Positions 10,206-19,210 of a stretch of 64,000 nucleotides of DNA are shown here, piece by piece; position 1 is the stretch's first letter; each line of letters begins with the position of its first letter. A program made the position numbers and the translations under genes. The notes beneath the pieces were generated by a model. The model saw nothing but the letters and a program-made list of their open reading frames with translations. It made no database searches and had not been told where the DNA came from. This DNA comes from Maricaulis salignorans (lineage in GTDB: Bacteria > Pseudomonadota > Alphaproteobacteria > Caulobacterales > Maricaulaceae): positions 310,001-374,000 of the forward strand of contig NZ_FNHG01000001.1 of the NCBI RefSeq assembly GCF_900103475.1. Direction: 5' to 3'.

Positions 10206-10575
10206 CAACAGCAAGGATGGCGGCTACGCCCTGACCGAAGTGCTGGTCGCCTCGGTGATTGCGGCGGCTGTGGTGACCACGGCGATGACGGGCATGGCGG
10301 GCGCCCTGCGCGGCGCGCAGGGCGCTTCCCGGATGCAGAATGTGCTGCTGGAAGGCGCCAATATCTCCGCCCGGCTGCGCGCCGGAGACCCAGCGGCCAA
10401 TATCGCCGCCGACTATCCCGGCTGGCGGATCGATATCTCGGCCGTCGACCGGCCCGTTGACCCGCGCACTGGGGCTGTTCTGACGCGGGCGCATATCGAA
10501 CATGTTGCGCCCTTGCTCGCCCTTGACCTGATCTATCTCGAGGATGGCTCGCTGGCGCAGGAAGCGCAGCCATGA
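10195..10575 (+). CDS. gspI: Minor pseudopilin GspI
   Basis: A 126-aa minor pseudopilin with cleavage motif KDGG/YALTEVLVASVIAAAVV and Glu+5. Its position between gspH and gspJ and its small size match GspI, the subunit that starts the GspI-J-K tip complex. It overlaps gspH by 11 bp and gspJ by 4 bp. Confidence 0.83.
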   Translation: MPASNSKDGGYALTEVLVASVIAAAVVTTAMTGMAGALRGAQGASRMQNVLLEGANISARLRAGDPAANIAADYPGWRIDISAVDRPVDPRTGAVLTRAHIEHVAPLLALDLIYLEDGSLAQEAQP

Positions 10576-11195
10576 ACCGGTCGGAGCGCGACACGGCGGC
10601 GGGCTTTACCCTGATGGAGGCCTTGATCGCGGTCGTCATCCTGGCCGGGATCGCGGCCGTGCTTGTGCCAGCGGTCAGAACCGCTGTGCGGGTCGAGGCC
10701 CGGGCGGCGGGCCTGGTCGAAGGCCTCGAGACCCACGCGGCGATCGAAGATCTGATGCGCGAACTGTTATTGCGGGCCTATCGGGCCCCGCGCTCGGACG
10801 GGCAGGGACAATTTCGCGGCTCGGCGACATCGCTCAGTTTCCTTACCCTGGCGACGGCCGCCGACTTTCCCGAACCGGTGAGGCTGGACTATGATTCCGG
10901 CCAGCTGGAATTGACGCTGCCGCACCGTGCCGGGACACCGTCGAACGCCTATCGCTTTGTCCTGGTCGAGGATGTCGAGCGGGCCCGCTTCTCCTATTTC
11001 GGCGACGCTGATGATGGCCGCGGACAGGCCTGGCAGTCAGTCTGGGATCAGCCCGCTCCGCCCCAAATCGTGGCCCTGGACATCCAGGCCCGCAATGGCA
11101 GCGCCAAACGGATTGAAGCGCGCATTGGCGGTGCAGGCGCGTTTGATTGCCGCTTCGATTCTGGGCAAGGTGTCTGCCTGGGGGATACCGAGTGA
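10572..11195 (+). CDS. gspJ: Minor pseudopilin GspJ
   Basis: A 207-aa minor pseudopilin with prepilin motif TAAG/FTLMEALIAVVILAGIAAV and Glu+5. Its larger size relative to GspH and GspI, and its place after gspI, fit GspJ of the pseudopilus tip. The start ATG overlaps the gspI stop (ATGA). The gene that normally follows, gspK, is not here but after gspD. Confidence 0.87.
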   Translation: MNRSERDTAAGFTLMEALIAVVILAGIAAVLVPAVRTAVRVEARAAGLVEGLETHAAIEDLMRELLLRAYRAPRSDGQGQFRGSATSLSFLTLATAADFPEPVRLDYDSGQLELTLPHRAGTPSNAYRFVLVEDVERARFSYFGDADDGRGQAWQSVWDQPAPPQIVALDIQARNGSAKRIEARIGGAGAFDCRFDSGQGVCLGDTE

Positions 11196-12157
11196 CGGCG
11201 AACACGATTCTGGGACGATTGACGCATGACGGCAGCGCCATTCTGGCCTGGGCGCTGGCGACCGCGCGTGCCTCGCTCCCGGCCGCGCTGCGCAATTTCG
11301 GCCGCCAGCCGGACGCACGTCTGTGCCGGCTCGGCGCGGATTCCCGCGTGACCGAGGCCGGTGTCCGCTATCGCTCCCTGCTCGGTGAAGCCTCGCTGGA
11401 TGCCGCCGCTGATCCTGGCAGAACGGCCAATCTCCAGCTCGAATTGCCCGAGACCGACCAGTATCGCCGCGTGTTGACGGTCAGCGACAGTGTCGCGCGC
11501 CGGGGCCGCGCGGCGCTCGAATTGCGTCTCAATGAGTTCAGCCCCATCCCGGTGGAGCAGGCCAGTTTCGCGTCCCGGATCGTCGCGCCGCTCGAGGCGG
11601 GCGGCTATCAGGTCGAGGTCTCGGTGATCCGCACCCAGCGTCTGGAGCAGGCGATCGAGGCCCTGCCGGAGGCGCGGGGGCATTGGAGCATAGTGGGCGC
11701 GGTTGACGCGTCCGGTCAGCCGGGCTTTCAGTTCTCCAGCGGCCAGTCCGCACGCGCCGGGCACCAGATCGGGCGCGGGCCCGGCATGCTGGCGCTGGTC
11801 GCTGCCTGTGTACTCGCCTGCATGGCCTGGGCCGAGCGATTTTCCCGCGAAGCGGACGGTCTGGAATTGCAGCGCGCCGAGCTGATCAGCTTCGCCCGCG
11901 GCCTGCGCGACGCCGATCTCGAAATCCAGCGCGCCGATCAGGCCATCCAGGCCGGGAGCGGCAGTATTGCGCTGGCGCGTATTGTCGACGCCTTGCGTGA
12001 TCTGGCCCTGCAGGAGCCGGCCGGGCTGGCCATCCAGGCGATCACGCTCGAGACGCCGGACACGCTTCTGATTGAGGGACCCCGCGCTGACGCTGCTGAT
12101 GATTCCGGTGACGCCGGGCGTGTGCGGCTGGAATTGCCGCTGGAGGACGCGTCATGA
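11192..12157 (+). CDS. gspL: Type II secretion assembly protein GspL
   Basis: GspL is a bitopic inner-membrane protein that links the GspE ATPase to GspM. The GTG at 11192 overlaps the gspJ stop (GTGA) and gives 321 aa. The actin-like cytoplasmic domain (residues 1 to about 195) is followed by a single membrane segment (GMLALVAACVLACMAW, about 198-215) and a periplasmic ferredoxin-like domain ending in VRLELPLEDAS. Sequence conservation of GspL is low. The call rests on topology and on its place before gspM; a PilN-like description would also fit the C-terminal half. Confidence 0.75.
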   Translation: MTANTILGRLTHDGSAILAWALATARASLPAALRNFGRQPDARLCRLGADSRVTEAGVRYRSLLGEASLDAAADPGRTANLQLELPETDQYRRVLTVSDSVARRGRAALELRLNEFSPIPVEQASFASRIVAPLEAGGYQVEVSVIRTQRLEQAIEALPEARGHWSIVGAVDASGQPGFQFSSGQSARAGHQIGRGPGMLALVAACVLACMAWAERFSREADGLELQRAELISFARGLRDADLEIQRADQAIQAGSGSIALARIVDALRDLALQEPAGLAIQAITLETPDTLLIEGPRADAADDSGDAGRVRLELPLEDAS

Positions 12158-12729
12158 CGACCGTATTCGCCTCCCTGGACGCCCGTCTGCGCCGGCTTCT
12201 GGCCTGGGCGATTCTCGGTGCGCTGGCCTTGCTCGTCGCGGTGCCGCTTTTGATATCCGCATTCAGTGTGATCGGGGCATGGCAGCGCGCGGACCAATTG
12301 CGCCGCGATGTGTCGGCCCTGACCCTGCGGGTGAATGACCAATATGATGCGGTGACGGCCTGGTATGCGGCCAATGGCGAGACTGAAGACTCCCTGCGCG
12401 CCTACAGCGACCCCGATCTGGCACGCCAGGCGCTGGATGCCGATCTCGACCAGATTGCCGAGGTCCTGATCGACGCCGGCGCCCATTTGTTGCAGGCGCC
12501 CAGCGTGCAGCAATCCTCGCTCGGCGGGACTGTCACCGAACTGGTTGGCGAAGTCCGGTTTTCCGGCGCCCTGGGTGATGTTCTACGCGCCTTTGCGGCC
12601 CTGGAATACAGCCAGATCCGGATCGCCGACCTCAGCCTCAACGCTCTGTCCGGTCAGCCTGAGGGCCGGGTGCGTGGACGCCTGCAATTGCGTCGCCGCT
12701 ATGTGACGGAGGCCGATGATGAGTCGTAG
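12154..12729 (+). CDS. gspM: Type II secretion assembly protein GspM
   Basis: A 191-aa bitopic protein with an N-terminal membrane anchor (LLAWAILGALALLVAVPLLISAF, residues about 15-37). A coiled segment (WQRADQLRRDVSALTLRVND) precedes a small ferredoxin-like periplasmic domain. It overlaps gspL by 4 bp. GspM is the partner of GspL in the inner-membrane platform. Confidence 0.75.
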   Translation: MTTVFASLDARLRRLLAWAILGALALLVAVPLLISAFSVIGAWQRADQLRRDVSALTLRVNDQYDAVTAWYAANGETEDSLRAYSDPDLARQALDADLDQIAEVLIDAGAHLLQAPSVQQSSLGGTVTELVGEVRFSGALGDVLRAFAALEYSQIRIADLSLNALSGQPEGRVRGRLQLRRRYVTEADDES

Positions 12730-13132
12730 CGACATGCTTTGGTCCGGCGCGGTCCTGACCCTGATTGTGCTGAGTGGGCTTTCCTTCCTTCCGATCGGCC
12801 TGGCGCCGCCGCTGCGAGCCGCGCCAGCGCCGGTCGTGGAACCGGGACCGCTCGATCCGGCCCCCTGGGCCAACTGGCTGGAAGCGCGGATGCAGCCGCC
12901 GACGGCGGTGCCGATCCGGCAAACGGCTCCTGTCGATGACCTGGCGGGCTACACACTGGTCGGACTGGTCGAGGTGGATGGCCGGATGCTGGCAATGATT
13001 GCCGGGCAGGGCGGGACCCGCTCTCTGGCAGTAGGCGGCACCCTGGACGGTTATGAGGCGATGGCCATCGAAGCCGACCATATCCGGCTGGTGCGTGACG
13101 GAAATGAAATCACCCTGCGCCTCGACCGGTGA
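12716..13132 (+). CDS. Minimal GspC/N-like protein with HR domain
   Basis: A 138-aa protein with one N-terminal membrane segment (MLWSGAVLTLIVLSGLSFLP), a proline-rich linker, and a C-terminal HR-like domain (YTLVGLVEVDGRMLAMIA, then AVGGTLDGYEAMAIEADHI and RLVRDGNEITLRL). The HR domain of GspC contacts the N0 domain of the GspD secretin, and gspD lies directly downstream. No PDZ or coiled-coil domain follows, so this is a minimal GspC, sometimes annotated GspN. ATG codons at 12716 and 12719 are both usable; the gene overlaps gspM by up to 14 bp. Confidence 0.75.
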   Translation: MMSRSDMLWSGAVLTLIVLSGLSFLPIGLAPPLRAAPAPVVEPGPLDPAPWANWLEARMQPPTAVPIRQTAPVDDLAGYTLVGLVEVDGRMLAMIAGQGGTRSLAVGGTLDGYEAMAIEADHIRLVRDGNEITLRLDR

Positions 13133-13200
13133 GTGAGGCTGGAGGTTTCGGGGGATTGGGCATATGGTCCCTCAACGGGAATTCTGGGGGAGATACGGGC

Positions 13201-15270
13201 GTGATTTTGCGGTGTTGGCGCGGTGGCATAGCCATTCTTTCGGTACTGGCATTGCAGGGCTGCTCCCTGGTAATGCCCGACGCTCGCGGCATTCATGCGG
13301 GCCAATACCCTGCGGCGCCTGTGCAGGCTGCGCAAAGCGCCCGCGAAATCGCCGTTCCGGGCCCGTCCGCGACGCCTGAAGCGGACACGGTCCAATCCGA
13401 GAGCGATCCCGATGACCGCGGCGGCGAACGCCTGGTCTATTTCGACCAGCAGCGCGGTACGCCCGCCACCAATGTCTCCGGAGATCGCAGCCTCGACAAC
13501 CGCACCCTGCGCCTGAATTTCGTTGATGCGCCGGTCGCCGATGCTGTGCGCACAATCATTTCCGACGCGCTCGGCCGGCCGGTTCTGGTCGCTGCCGGCG
13601 TTGAGGGACGCATCACCCTGACATCGCCGGAGCCGACCTCGGCCCGAGTTGCCCTCGCGGCGCTGGAAACCGTTCTGAGCGAATCCGGCTTTGCCCTGAT
13701 CGAACGCGAGGCCGGCTTTCTCCTGACCCGTGAGGGTGAGGCGCAGGCGAGCCTGTCGGAATATTCGACGTCGCTGGGCTATGGCGGCCGTGTTGTGCCG
13801 GTCACCCACACCAATCCAAGTTCCATCCTGGCCCTGATCGACCCCTTCCTGTCGGAACGGGTTGATGTCATTCCGCACGATGCGGAGGGCGTATTGGTCA
13901 TCGCCGGCCCTGCCGGTGAGGTCGAGAGTGCGGTCGACGCCATCCAGACCTTTGACCGCCCCTTCCTGACCAATCGCATTTTCGGCATGTATGAGCTGCA
14001 ATATGTGAATGCCGAGACGGCCAAGAGCGAAGTCGATTCCGTGCTTGCGGGCCTGGGTGGCGGAACCGGTGCGACAACGACGATCGCCCTGCCGCGCCTC
14101 AACCTCCTGTTTGTCGTCACGCGCGATCGCGCCCAGTTCGAACAGATCGGGGCCTGGATCACACGGTTCGACCGGCCTTCGGGCGGCGATGAGCGGCGTC
14201 TGCGCTATTATGTGGTGCGCAATACACCGGCCGCGACGCTGGCCTCGCAGATCACGGCGGCCTTTGCCGGTGGCGAGACCGGCGGGGCTGCGTCCTTCGG
14301 GCCTCAGCATTCCGGCGACGACAATGCCGCGTCCGGTTCGGCTGGCGATACTTCGCGTGGACCAGAGGGCCGGCTGGCGATCATTCCTGATCTGCTCAAT
14401 AATGCCCTGATCATCCGCGCCACCGACCAGGAATACCGGGAAATTCTCGAACTGGTGCAGCGCATGGACGTGATGCCGCCACAGGTTCTGATCGAGGCGA
14501 CCATCGCCGAGGTCCGGCTGGTCGACGGGCTGAGCTTTGGTGTGCGCTGGTATTTCGAAAACCAGACCGGTTCCGGTGTCTCGACCACCAGCTTCACCGA
14601 TGATGTCAACGGCACGACCAATCCGGTCTTCCCCGGCTTCAATTACGCCTTCGCCGGCACGGATCTGCGCGCGACCCTGAATGCGCTCAATTCGATCACT
14701 GACGTGACCGTGCTGTCGGCGCCCTCGATCATGGTCCAGAATAATCAGACCGCGCATCTCCAGGTCGGCGATGAAGTGCCGATCGTGACCCAGACCGCCA
14801 GCTCCGTCAGCGAGTCAAATGCGCCGTTGGTCTCCTCCATCGAATTGCGTCAGACCGGCGTGATCCTGGAAGTCACGCCGCGCATCAATGCCAGCGGCAT
14901 GGTGGTGCTCGATGTGATGCAGGAGGTGAGCAGTGTGCGCCCGACGACGACGTCCGGGATCGATTCACCGACCATCCAGAAACTGGAATTCACCAGCACG
15001 GTTGCCGTGCGCAGCGATAATACGGTGGCGCTGGGCGGTCTGATCCGCGAGGCTCATTCCGACAATGAAGCCGCGATTCCGCTGCTGGGCCGTATTCCCG
15101 GCCTGGGGAATGTTTTCAAGAACCGCGACATCAGCAGCGAGCGCAGCGAACTGGTCATCTTCCTGACGCCGCGGATCATAACGACGGACGAGGATGCCGC
15201 GAATGTATTGCTGCATGTCCGGCGCGAACTGGAAGCACTGGAAGCCAGGCGCAGCGACCTGTTTGAGTGA
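13201..15270 (+). CDS. gspD: Type II secretion secretin GspD (lipoprotein)
   Basis: GspD is the outer-membrane secretin channel. I chose the GTG at 13201 because GGGGGAGA (13186-13193) sits about 8 bp upstream and the product then begins with a clean lipoprotein signal (MILRCWRGGIAILSVLALQGC). An in-frame GTG at 13129 overlaps the previous stop but would put 24 extra residues before the signal. The N0 domain starts at LRLNFVDAPVADAVRTI, N1-N3 repeats follow, and the secretin domain contains VLIEATIAEVRL, VLSAPSIMVQNNQ, VGDEVPIVTQ and VALGGLIRE. The length of 689 aa is normal. A lipidated secretin implies self-piloting or a Lol-dependent route. Confidence 0.93.
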   Translation: MILRCWRGGIAILSVLALQGCSLVMPDARGIHAGQYPAAPVQAAQSAREIAVPGPSATPEADTVQSESDPDDRGGERLVYFDQQRGTPATNVSGDRSLDNRTLRLNFVDAPVADAVRTIISDALGRPVLVAAGVEGRITLTSPEPTSARVALAALETVLSESGFALIEREAGFLLTREGEAQASLSEYSTSLGYGGRVVPVTHTNPSSILALIDPFLSERVDVIPHDAEGVLVIAGPAGEVESAVDAIQTFDRPFLTNRIFGMYELQYVNAETAKSEVDSVLAGLGGGTGATTTIALPRLNLLFVVTRDRAQFEQIGAWITRFDRPSGGDERRLRYYVVRNTPAATLASQITAAFAGGETGGAASFGPQHSGDDNAASGSAGDTSRGPEGRLAIIPDLLNNALIIRATDQEYREILELVQRMDVMPPQVLIEATIAEVRLVDGLSFGVRWYFENQTGSGVSTTSFTDDVNGTTNPVFPGFNYAFAGTDLRATLNALNSITDVTVLSAPSIMVQNNQTAHLQVGDEVPIVTQTASSVSESNAPLVSSIELRQTGVILEVTPRINASGMVVLDVMQEVSSVRPTTTSGIDSPTIQKLEFTSTVAVRSDNTVALGGLIREAHSDNEAAIPLLGRIPGLGNVFKNRDISSERSELVIFLTPRIITTDEDAANVLLHVRRELEALEARRSDLFE

Positions 15271-16085
15271 TGAGCATCGCACGGAGGCATACGAGTCAGA
15301 CCGGATCGGCGATTATTTTCGTCCTTTGGATGTCGGTGCTTCTCGCCGTCATCCTGGCCGGTGTCATGGCCATGACCCAGACCGAATTGCGCCTGGGCAA
15401 CGGGCGCCGGAGCCTGCTTTCCGAACGGGAAGCCATGCTCTCCGCGCTCGACCTTGTGGCCTATGACACGGCGCTTGTCGGGCGCAGCTATATCGCCAGC
15501 CTGCCGCGCAGCGTAACCGTTGACGGCCAGCGGGTTCGCGTGGGCCTGGCGCCATCCCAAAGCCGGCTCGACATCAATATGGCGAATGACGAAGCCTGGA
15601 TCGCGCTCTTTACCCGGTTGGGCGAAAGCGAGACTGCGGCCCGGCGTCTGGCTGACCAGATTCTCGACTGGCGCGATAATGACGAGATGGCGCGTCAATA
15701 CGGCGCCGAACGCGCCGATTATCCGGCGGGCTCGCTGAAGGCGCCGCAGAATCGGCCCTTTATTACCGTGGCGGAGCTGGTCCAGGTGCTCGACATGACA
15801 CCGCAGCGACTGGCCTGCGCAGCGCCCTATATCACCGTGTTTGGCGGCACGCCCGCCGGGGAGGTCGATCTGGCAGGTTCCGATGTCGCCGGTTCGATGG
15901 ATGGCGTCCGTGTCGCGTTTCAGGCCGAGCTGGTCCAGCCCGATGGCGGCGCCGGCCGCCTCGCGGCGCTGGCCCTGTTTGGCGCCAATCGTGCCCGGCC
16001 GTTCGACTGGGTTGCCTTTCCGGTTCGGGAGTTTGATCCGGGCGGGTGCGGCGCAGCGGTTCCAGCAGGGGGAGAACCGGCATGA
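15267..16085 (+). CDS. gspK: Minor pseudopilin GspK (tip subunit)
   Basis: A 272-aa protein with an N-terminal prepilin-like helix (QTGSAIIFVLWMSVLLAVILAG) lacking Glu+5, as is typical of GspK. The large globular domain contains the GspK region SRLDINMANDEAWIALF, then LADQILDWRDNDEM and FITVAELVQV. GspK caps the pseudopilus. Most systems place it between gspJ and gspL; here it follows gspD, which it overlaps by 4 bp. GTG at 15267 or ATG at 15270 can start translation. Confidence 0.85.
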   Translation: MMSIARRHTSQTGSAIIFVLWMSVLLAVILAGVMAMTQTELRLGNGRRSLLSEREAMLSALDLVAYDTALVGRSYIASLPRSVTVDGQRVRVGLAPSQSRLDINMANDEAWIALFTRLGESETAARRLADQILDWRDNDEMARQYGAERADYPAGSLKAPQNRPFITVAELVQVLDMTPQRLACAAPYITVFGGTPAGEVDLAGSDVAGSMDGVRVAFQAELVQPDGGAGRLAALALFGANRARPFDWVAFPVREFDPGGCGAAVPAGGEPA

Positions 16086-19000
16086 GCATGATGAATCCCG
16101 TATCCAGGGCTCACTCCAGACGGCTGATTTTCGCAGCGCTGCTGATCGCGACGCTCGCCTATATGTTCTGGACGGGCTCGCGCTATCCCTCGCTCGACGA
16201 GAAGGCGATGATGGGCGGCGCGATCCAGCTGGAGGATCCGCTCGGTTTCGAGGCGGTCCTGCCGATCGAGCGCGGTCTCTCGGTGATGCAGCGCATCGCC
16301 TATTCCACGGTCAACTGGATCGACACCAACAAGAAGGGGATGACGTTCGGCCTGTTGTTCGGCGCCGCCTTCCTGACCCTGCTCGGTTATTTGCGGCGGC
16401 GGAACTTCCGGCTGCCCTTCTCCAATTCCCTTTACGGCATGTTCCTCGGCGCACCGCTTGGCGTGTGCGTCAATTGTGCCGCGCCGATCGCGAAGGGGCT
16501 GTATCAGGGCGGCTCCCGGGCCGAGACGACATTGTCGGCCATGATCGCCTCGCCGACGCTGAATATCGTCGTAATGACGATGTCATTCTCGCTCCTGCCC
16601 TTTTATATCGCCGCAACCAAACTGGTCCTGAGCCTGTTCGTGATCCTGGTCGCCGTGCCGATCCTGTGCCGCTTCATCCCGCGCGAGAAACTGCTCAGCA
16701 ATGTGACCGGCAGCGAGCGCGCACCCATGGCGCCCGCGCTCGATGAAGCGGATGATTTGCCGATCGAATCCTTTCCCCAGGCGGTGCTTCATTTCGGGCT
16801 CGATTTTGCCCGGAACCTCTGGTTCATCCTGAAAACGACCTTGCCGCTGATGTTGCTGGCCGGATTGCTCGGCGCCATTGCCGGCACGCTGATGCCGCCG
16901 CAAGGCCTGGCGCTCGGCGATTTCGGCCCGCTGGGGGTGGCTGTCGTCGCGGTGATCGGGACGTTCATGCCGGTGCCGATCGGCTTTGATGTCGTGCTGT
17001 CCGGTGCGCTGCTCAATGGCGGTGCCAGCCATGGCTTCATCATGGCACTGGTCTTCACGCTCGGCAGTTACAGCATCTATTCCTTCCTGATCGTCGGAAC
17101 GTCGGTCGGCTGGCGGGCGGCTGTCATGCTGGGGGGGATCGTTATGGGGCTGGGCTTTGCCGCCGGGCTCGGGGCGGAAGCCTATCGCGATTTCCAGACC
17201 CGCCGGGCAATCGAAATGCTGGTCTCCGAAGCGGCTGCCGAACCGGCGCAGTCCCTGCTGCCTGCCGCGGCCCAGGCGGGGCCGGACGCGGCCGGATTCA
17301 TCAGCCTGGAACGTCTGCCCTATGCGGCTTCGTCAGCGCCGCGCGGCGAGACGGCGTTTACCCGGCTCGAGGCCTGGCAGATCGGGATTGATCACCCGGT
17401 CGAGTTTTCCTTTGCCGATATGTGGCCGCCCTTCTGGGAAGGCCGCGCCATCACCTCCGGCGATATCGACCGCGATGGCGATGCCGATCTGGTTTTCGCC
17501 TCGACCCGCGCCGGTCTGCATATCTATCTCAATGATGGCAGTGGCCAGTTCGAGGCCGGGCAGAGCGAGATCGGCGCCGTGGCCGATTTGCCGGTCTTCA
17601 ATGCCGTGCTGGTCGATATCGATGGCGATGGCTGGCTCGACCTGTTTCTCGCCACTTACCAGCAGGGTCTCTATGTCCTGCCCAATCGCGATGGCCGGTT
17701 TGATCCGGACGGTCTGCGGCCGGTGAGCAATCGTGAGGACGCCATCCTGGCCATGGCATTGAGCTTTGGTGATGTTGATCGCGATGGCGATCTTGATGTG
17801 GCGCTGGGGAATTGGGCGGCCGGCTGGTATCGGCGCATTCCCGGCGAGGAATCGCGCAACCGGATTGTATTCAATGATGGCGGCGCACTCTCCGGCGATG
17901 TGTTCGCGGACCTGCCCGGCATTCCCGGCGAGACCTTGTCCATCCTGCTCAGCGATCTCGACAATAACGGCACCCAGGATTTGCTGGTCGGCAATGATTT
18001 CGAAGTGCCTGACTATTTCTATCTCGGCGATGGCGATGGCGGTTTCAGCGCGATGACGCGCCAGGATGGCCGCATCCCGATGACCACGACGACAACCATG
18101 TCGGTCTCGGCCAATGATCTGACGAATAATGGTGAGCCCGAGATCTATCTGGCCCAGATCGCCGGCCGGGCCTCGGGGGTTTCCAGCCGCCTCAGAATGC
18201 AGCCGATCGAAGACTATTGCGACGGCATATTGCGCGAGGCCGACCGGGCCGTGTGTCAGCAGAATATGGATATCAAGAACTGGTACCGGCCCGGCAATGC
18301 GCTCGATCCGTCCTTCGCCAATCATTGCGCCCCGCTGGCCGAACCCTATCGCTCTGAATGCCGCGGCATGCTGATCAAGGATATCGCAATCCAGAACCGG
18401 AACCCGGACATGTGTGCGCTGGTCCCGGTCGGGCAGATCCGCGCGCGGCAGTATTGCGACATTCATTTCCAGCCATCGCGGCCGATGACGAGCAGCGAAC
18501 AGGATGCGGCCATCCCGCAAATCCTCGCCCGCAACGTCCTGCTGCAGCCCGCCGGTGACGGCAGTTATACCGAACAGGCCCATGCGCTGGGCCTGGAGGT
18601 TGGCGGCTGGAGCTGGGATGTCTCGATCGCCGATTTCGACAATGATGGCTGGCAGGACGTCTATATCGTCAATGGCACCTGGGTGCCCAATGAGGTGACG
18701 CCGTCCAATATCTTCCTGCGCAATAATGGCGGCACCGGATTTGAGGAAGTCACCGAGGCCTGGGGTTTGAGCGATTACCTCATCACCGCAGCGGCGACGG
18801 TGACCGATATCGATCATGACGGCGATCTCGACATGATCACCGTTCCCGTCAACGGGCCGGCCGTGGTGTTCCTCAACAATGCGCGCGATACCCGTGCCAT
18901 CGGCTTTGAGTTTGACGACCGGATCGGCAATCGTGACGGCATCGGCGCCCGCGTCGAGATCCGCTATGGTGAGAATGGCGAACAGATGCAGATGCGCGAA

Positions 19001-19210
19001 GTGCAGCTGGGTGGCGGCTATATGTCGTTTGACGCGCCGCTGGCCCATTTCGGACTGGGTGAGGCGACGCAGATCGACAGCGCGACGATCCGCTGGGCCG
19101 ATGGCGGCGTGACGCGGATCGACGAGCCATTGCAGGCGGGCGCGACCTATCGGATTACCCGTACAGACATTGATCAGGGGCAAGCCCCGTTGGAGGACAG
19201 CCGGCCATGA
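16082..19210 (+). CDS. Permease fused to FG-GAP repeats and ASPIC/UnbV domain
   Basis: A 1042-aa fusion. Residues about 15-390 form a polytopic permease of the ArsP/DUF318 (COG0701) type, with its signature loop GVCVNCAAPIAKGLYQGG followed by SPTLNIVV. After it come at least seven FG-GAP/VCBS calcium loops: DIDRDGDADL, DIDGDGWLDL, DVDRDGDLDV, DLDNNGTQDL, DLTNNGEPEI, DFDNDGWQDV and DIDHDGDLDM. A cysteine-rich insert around 18205-18460 splits them. The C-terminus is an ASPIC/UnbV domain (GNRDGIGARVEIRYG, then GGGYMSFDAPLAHFGLG). The ATG overlaps the gspK stop (ATGA), so it belongs to the secretion operon transcript. Topology suggests a membrane channel with a large extracytoplasmic propeller. 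The substrate is unknown. Confidence 0.85.
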   Translation: MSMMNPVSRAHSRRLIFAALLIATLAYMFWTGSRYPSLDEKAMMGGAIQLEDPLGFEAVLPIERGLSVMQRIAYSTVNWIDTNKKGMTFGLLFGAAFLTLLGYLRRRNFRLPFSNSLYGMFLGAPLGVCVNCAAPIAKGLYQGGSRAETTLSAMIASPTLNIVVMTMSFSLLPFYIAATKLVLSLFVILVAVPILCRFIPREKLLSNVTGSERAPMAPALDEADDLPIESFPQAVLHFGLDFARNLWFILKTTLPLMLLAGLLGAIAGTLMPPQGLALGDFGPLGVAVVAVIGTFMPVPIGFDVVLSGALLNGGASHGFIMALVFTLGSYSIYSFLIVGTSVGWRAAVMLGGIVMGLGFAAGLGAEAYRDFQTRRAIEMLVSEAAAEPAQSLLPAAAQAGPDAAGFISLERLPYAASSAPRGETAFTRLEAWQIGIDHPVEFSFADMWPPFWEGRAITSGDIDRDGDADLVFASTRAGLHIYLNDGSGQFEAGQSEIGAVADLPVFNAVLVDIDGDGWLDLFLATYQQGLYVLPNRDGRFDPDGLRPVSNREDAILAMALSFGDVDRDGDLDVALGNWAAGWYRRIPGEESRNRIVFNDGGALSGDVFADLPGIPGETLSILLSDLDNNGTQDLLVGNDFEVPDYFYLGDGDGGFSAMTRQDGRIPMTTTTTMSVSANDLTNNGEPEIYLAQIAGRASGVSSRLRMQPIEDYCDGILREADRAVCQQNMDIKNWYRPGNALDPSFANHCAPLAEPYRSECRGMLIKDIAIQNRNPDMCALVPVGQIRARQYCDIHFQPSRPMTSSEQDAAIPQILARNVLLQPAGDGSYTEQAHALGLEVGGWSWDVSIADFDNDGWQDVYIVNGTWVPNEVTPSNIFLRNNGGTGFEEVTEAWGLSDYLITAAATVTDIDHDGDLDMITVPVNGPAVVFLNNARDTRAIGFEFDDRIGNRDGIGARVEIRYGENGEQMQMREVQLGGGYMSFDAPLAHFGLGEATQIDSATIRWADGGVTRIDEPLQAGATYRITRTDIDQGQAPLEDSRP

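Noticed and set aside
13051-14757. 568-codon minus-strand open frame opposite gspD
   Set aside because: Antisense of a well-supported secretin; no recognisable domain or start signal.
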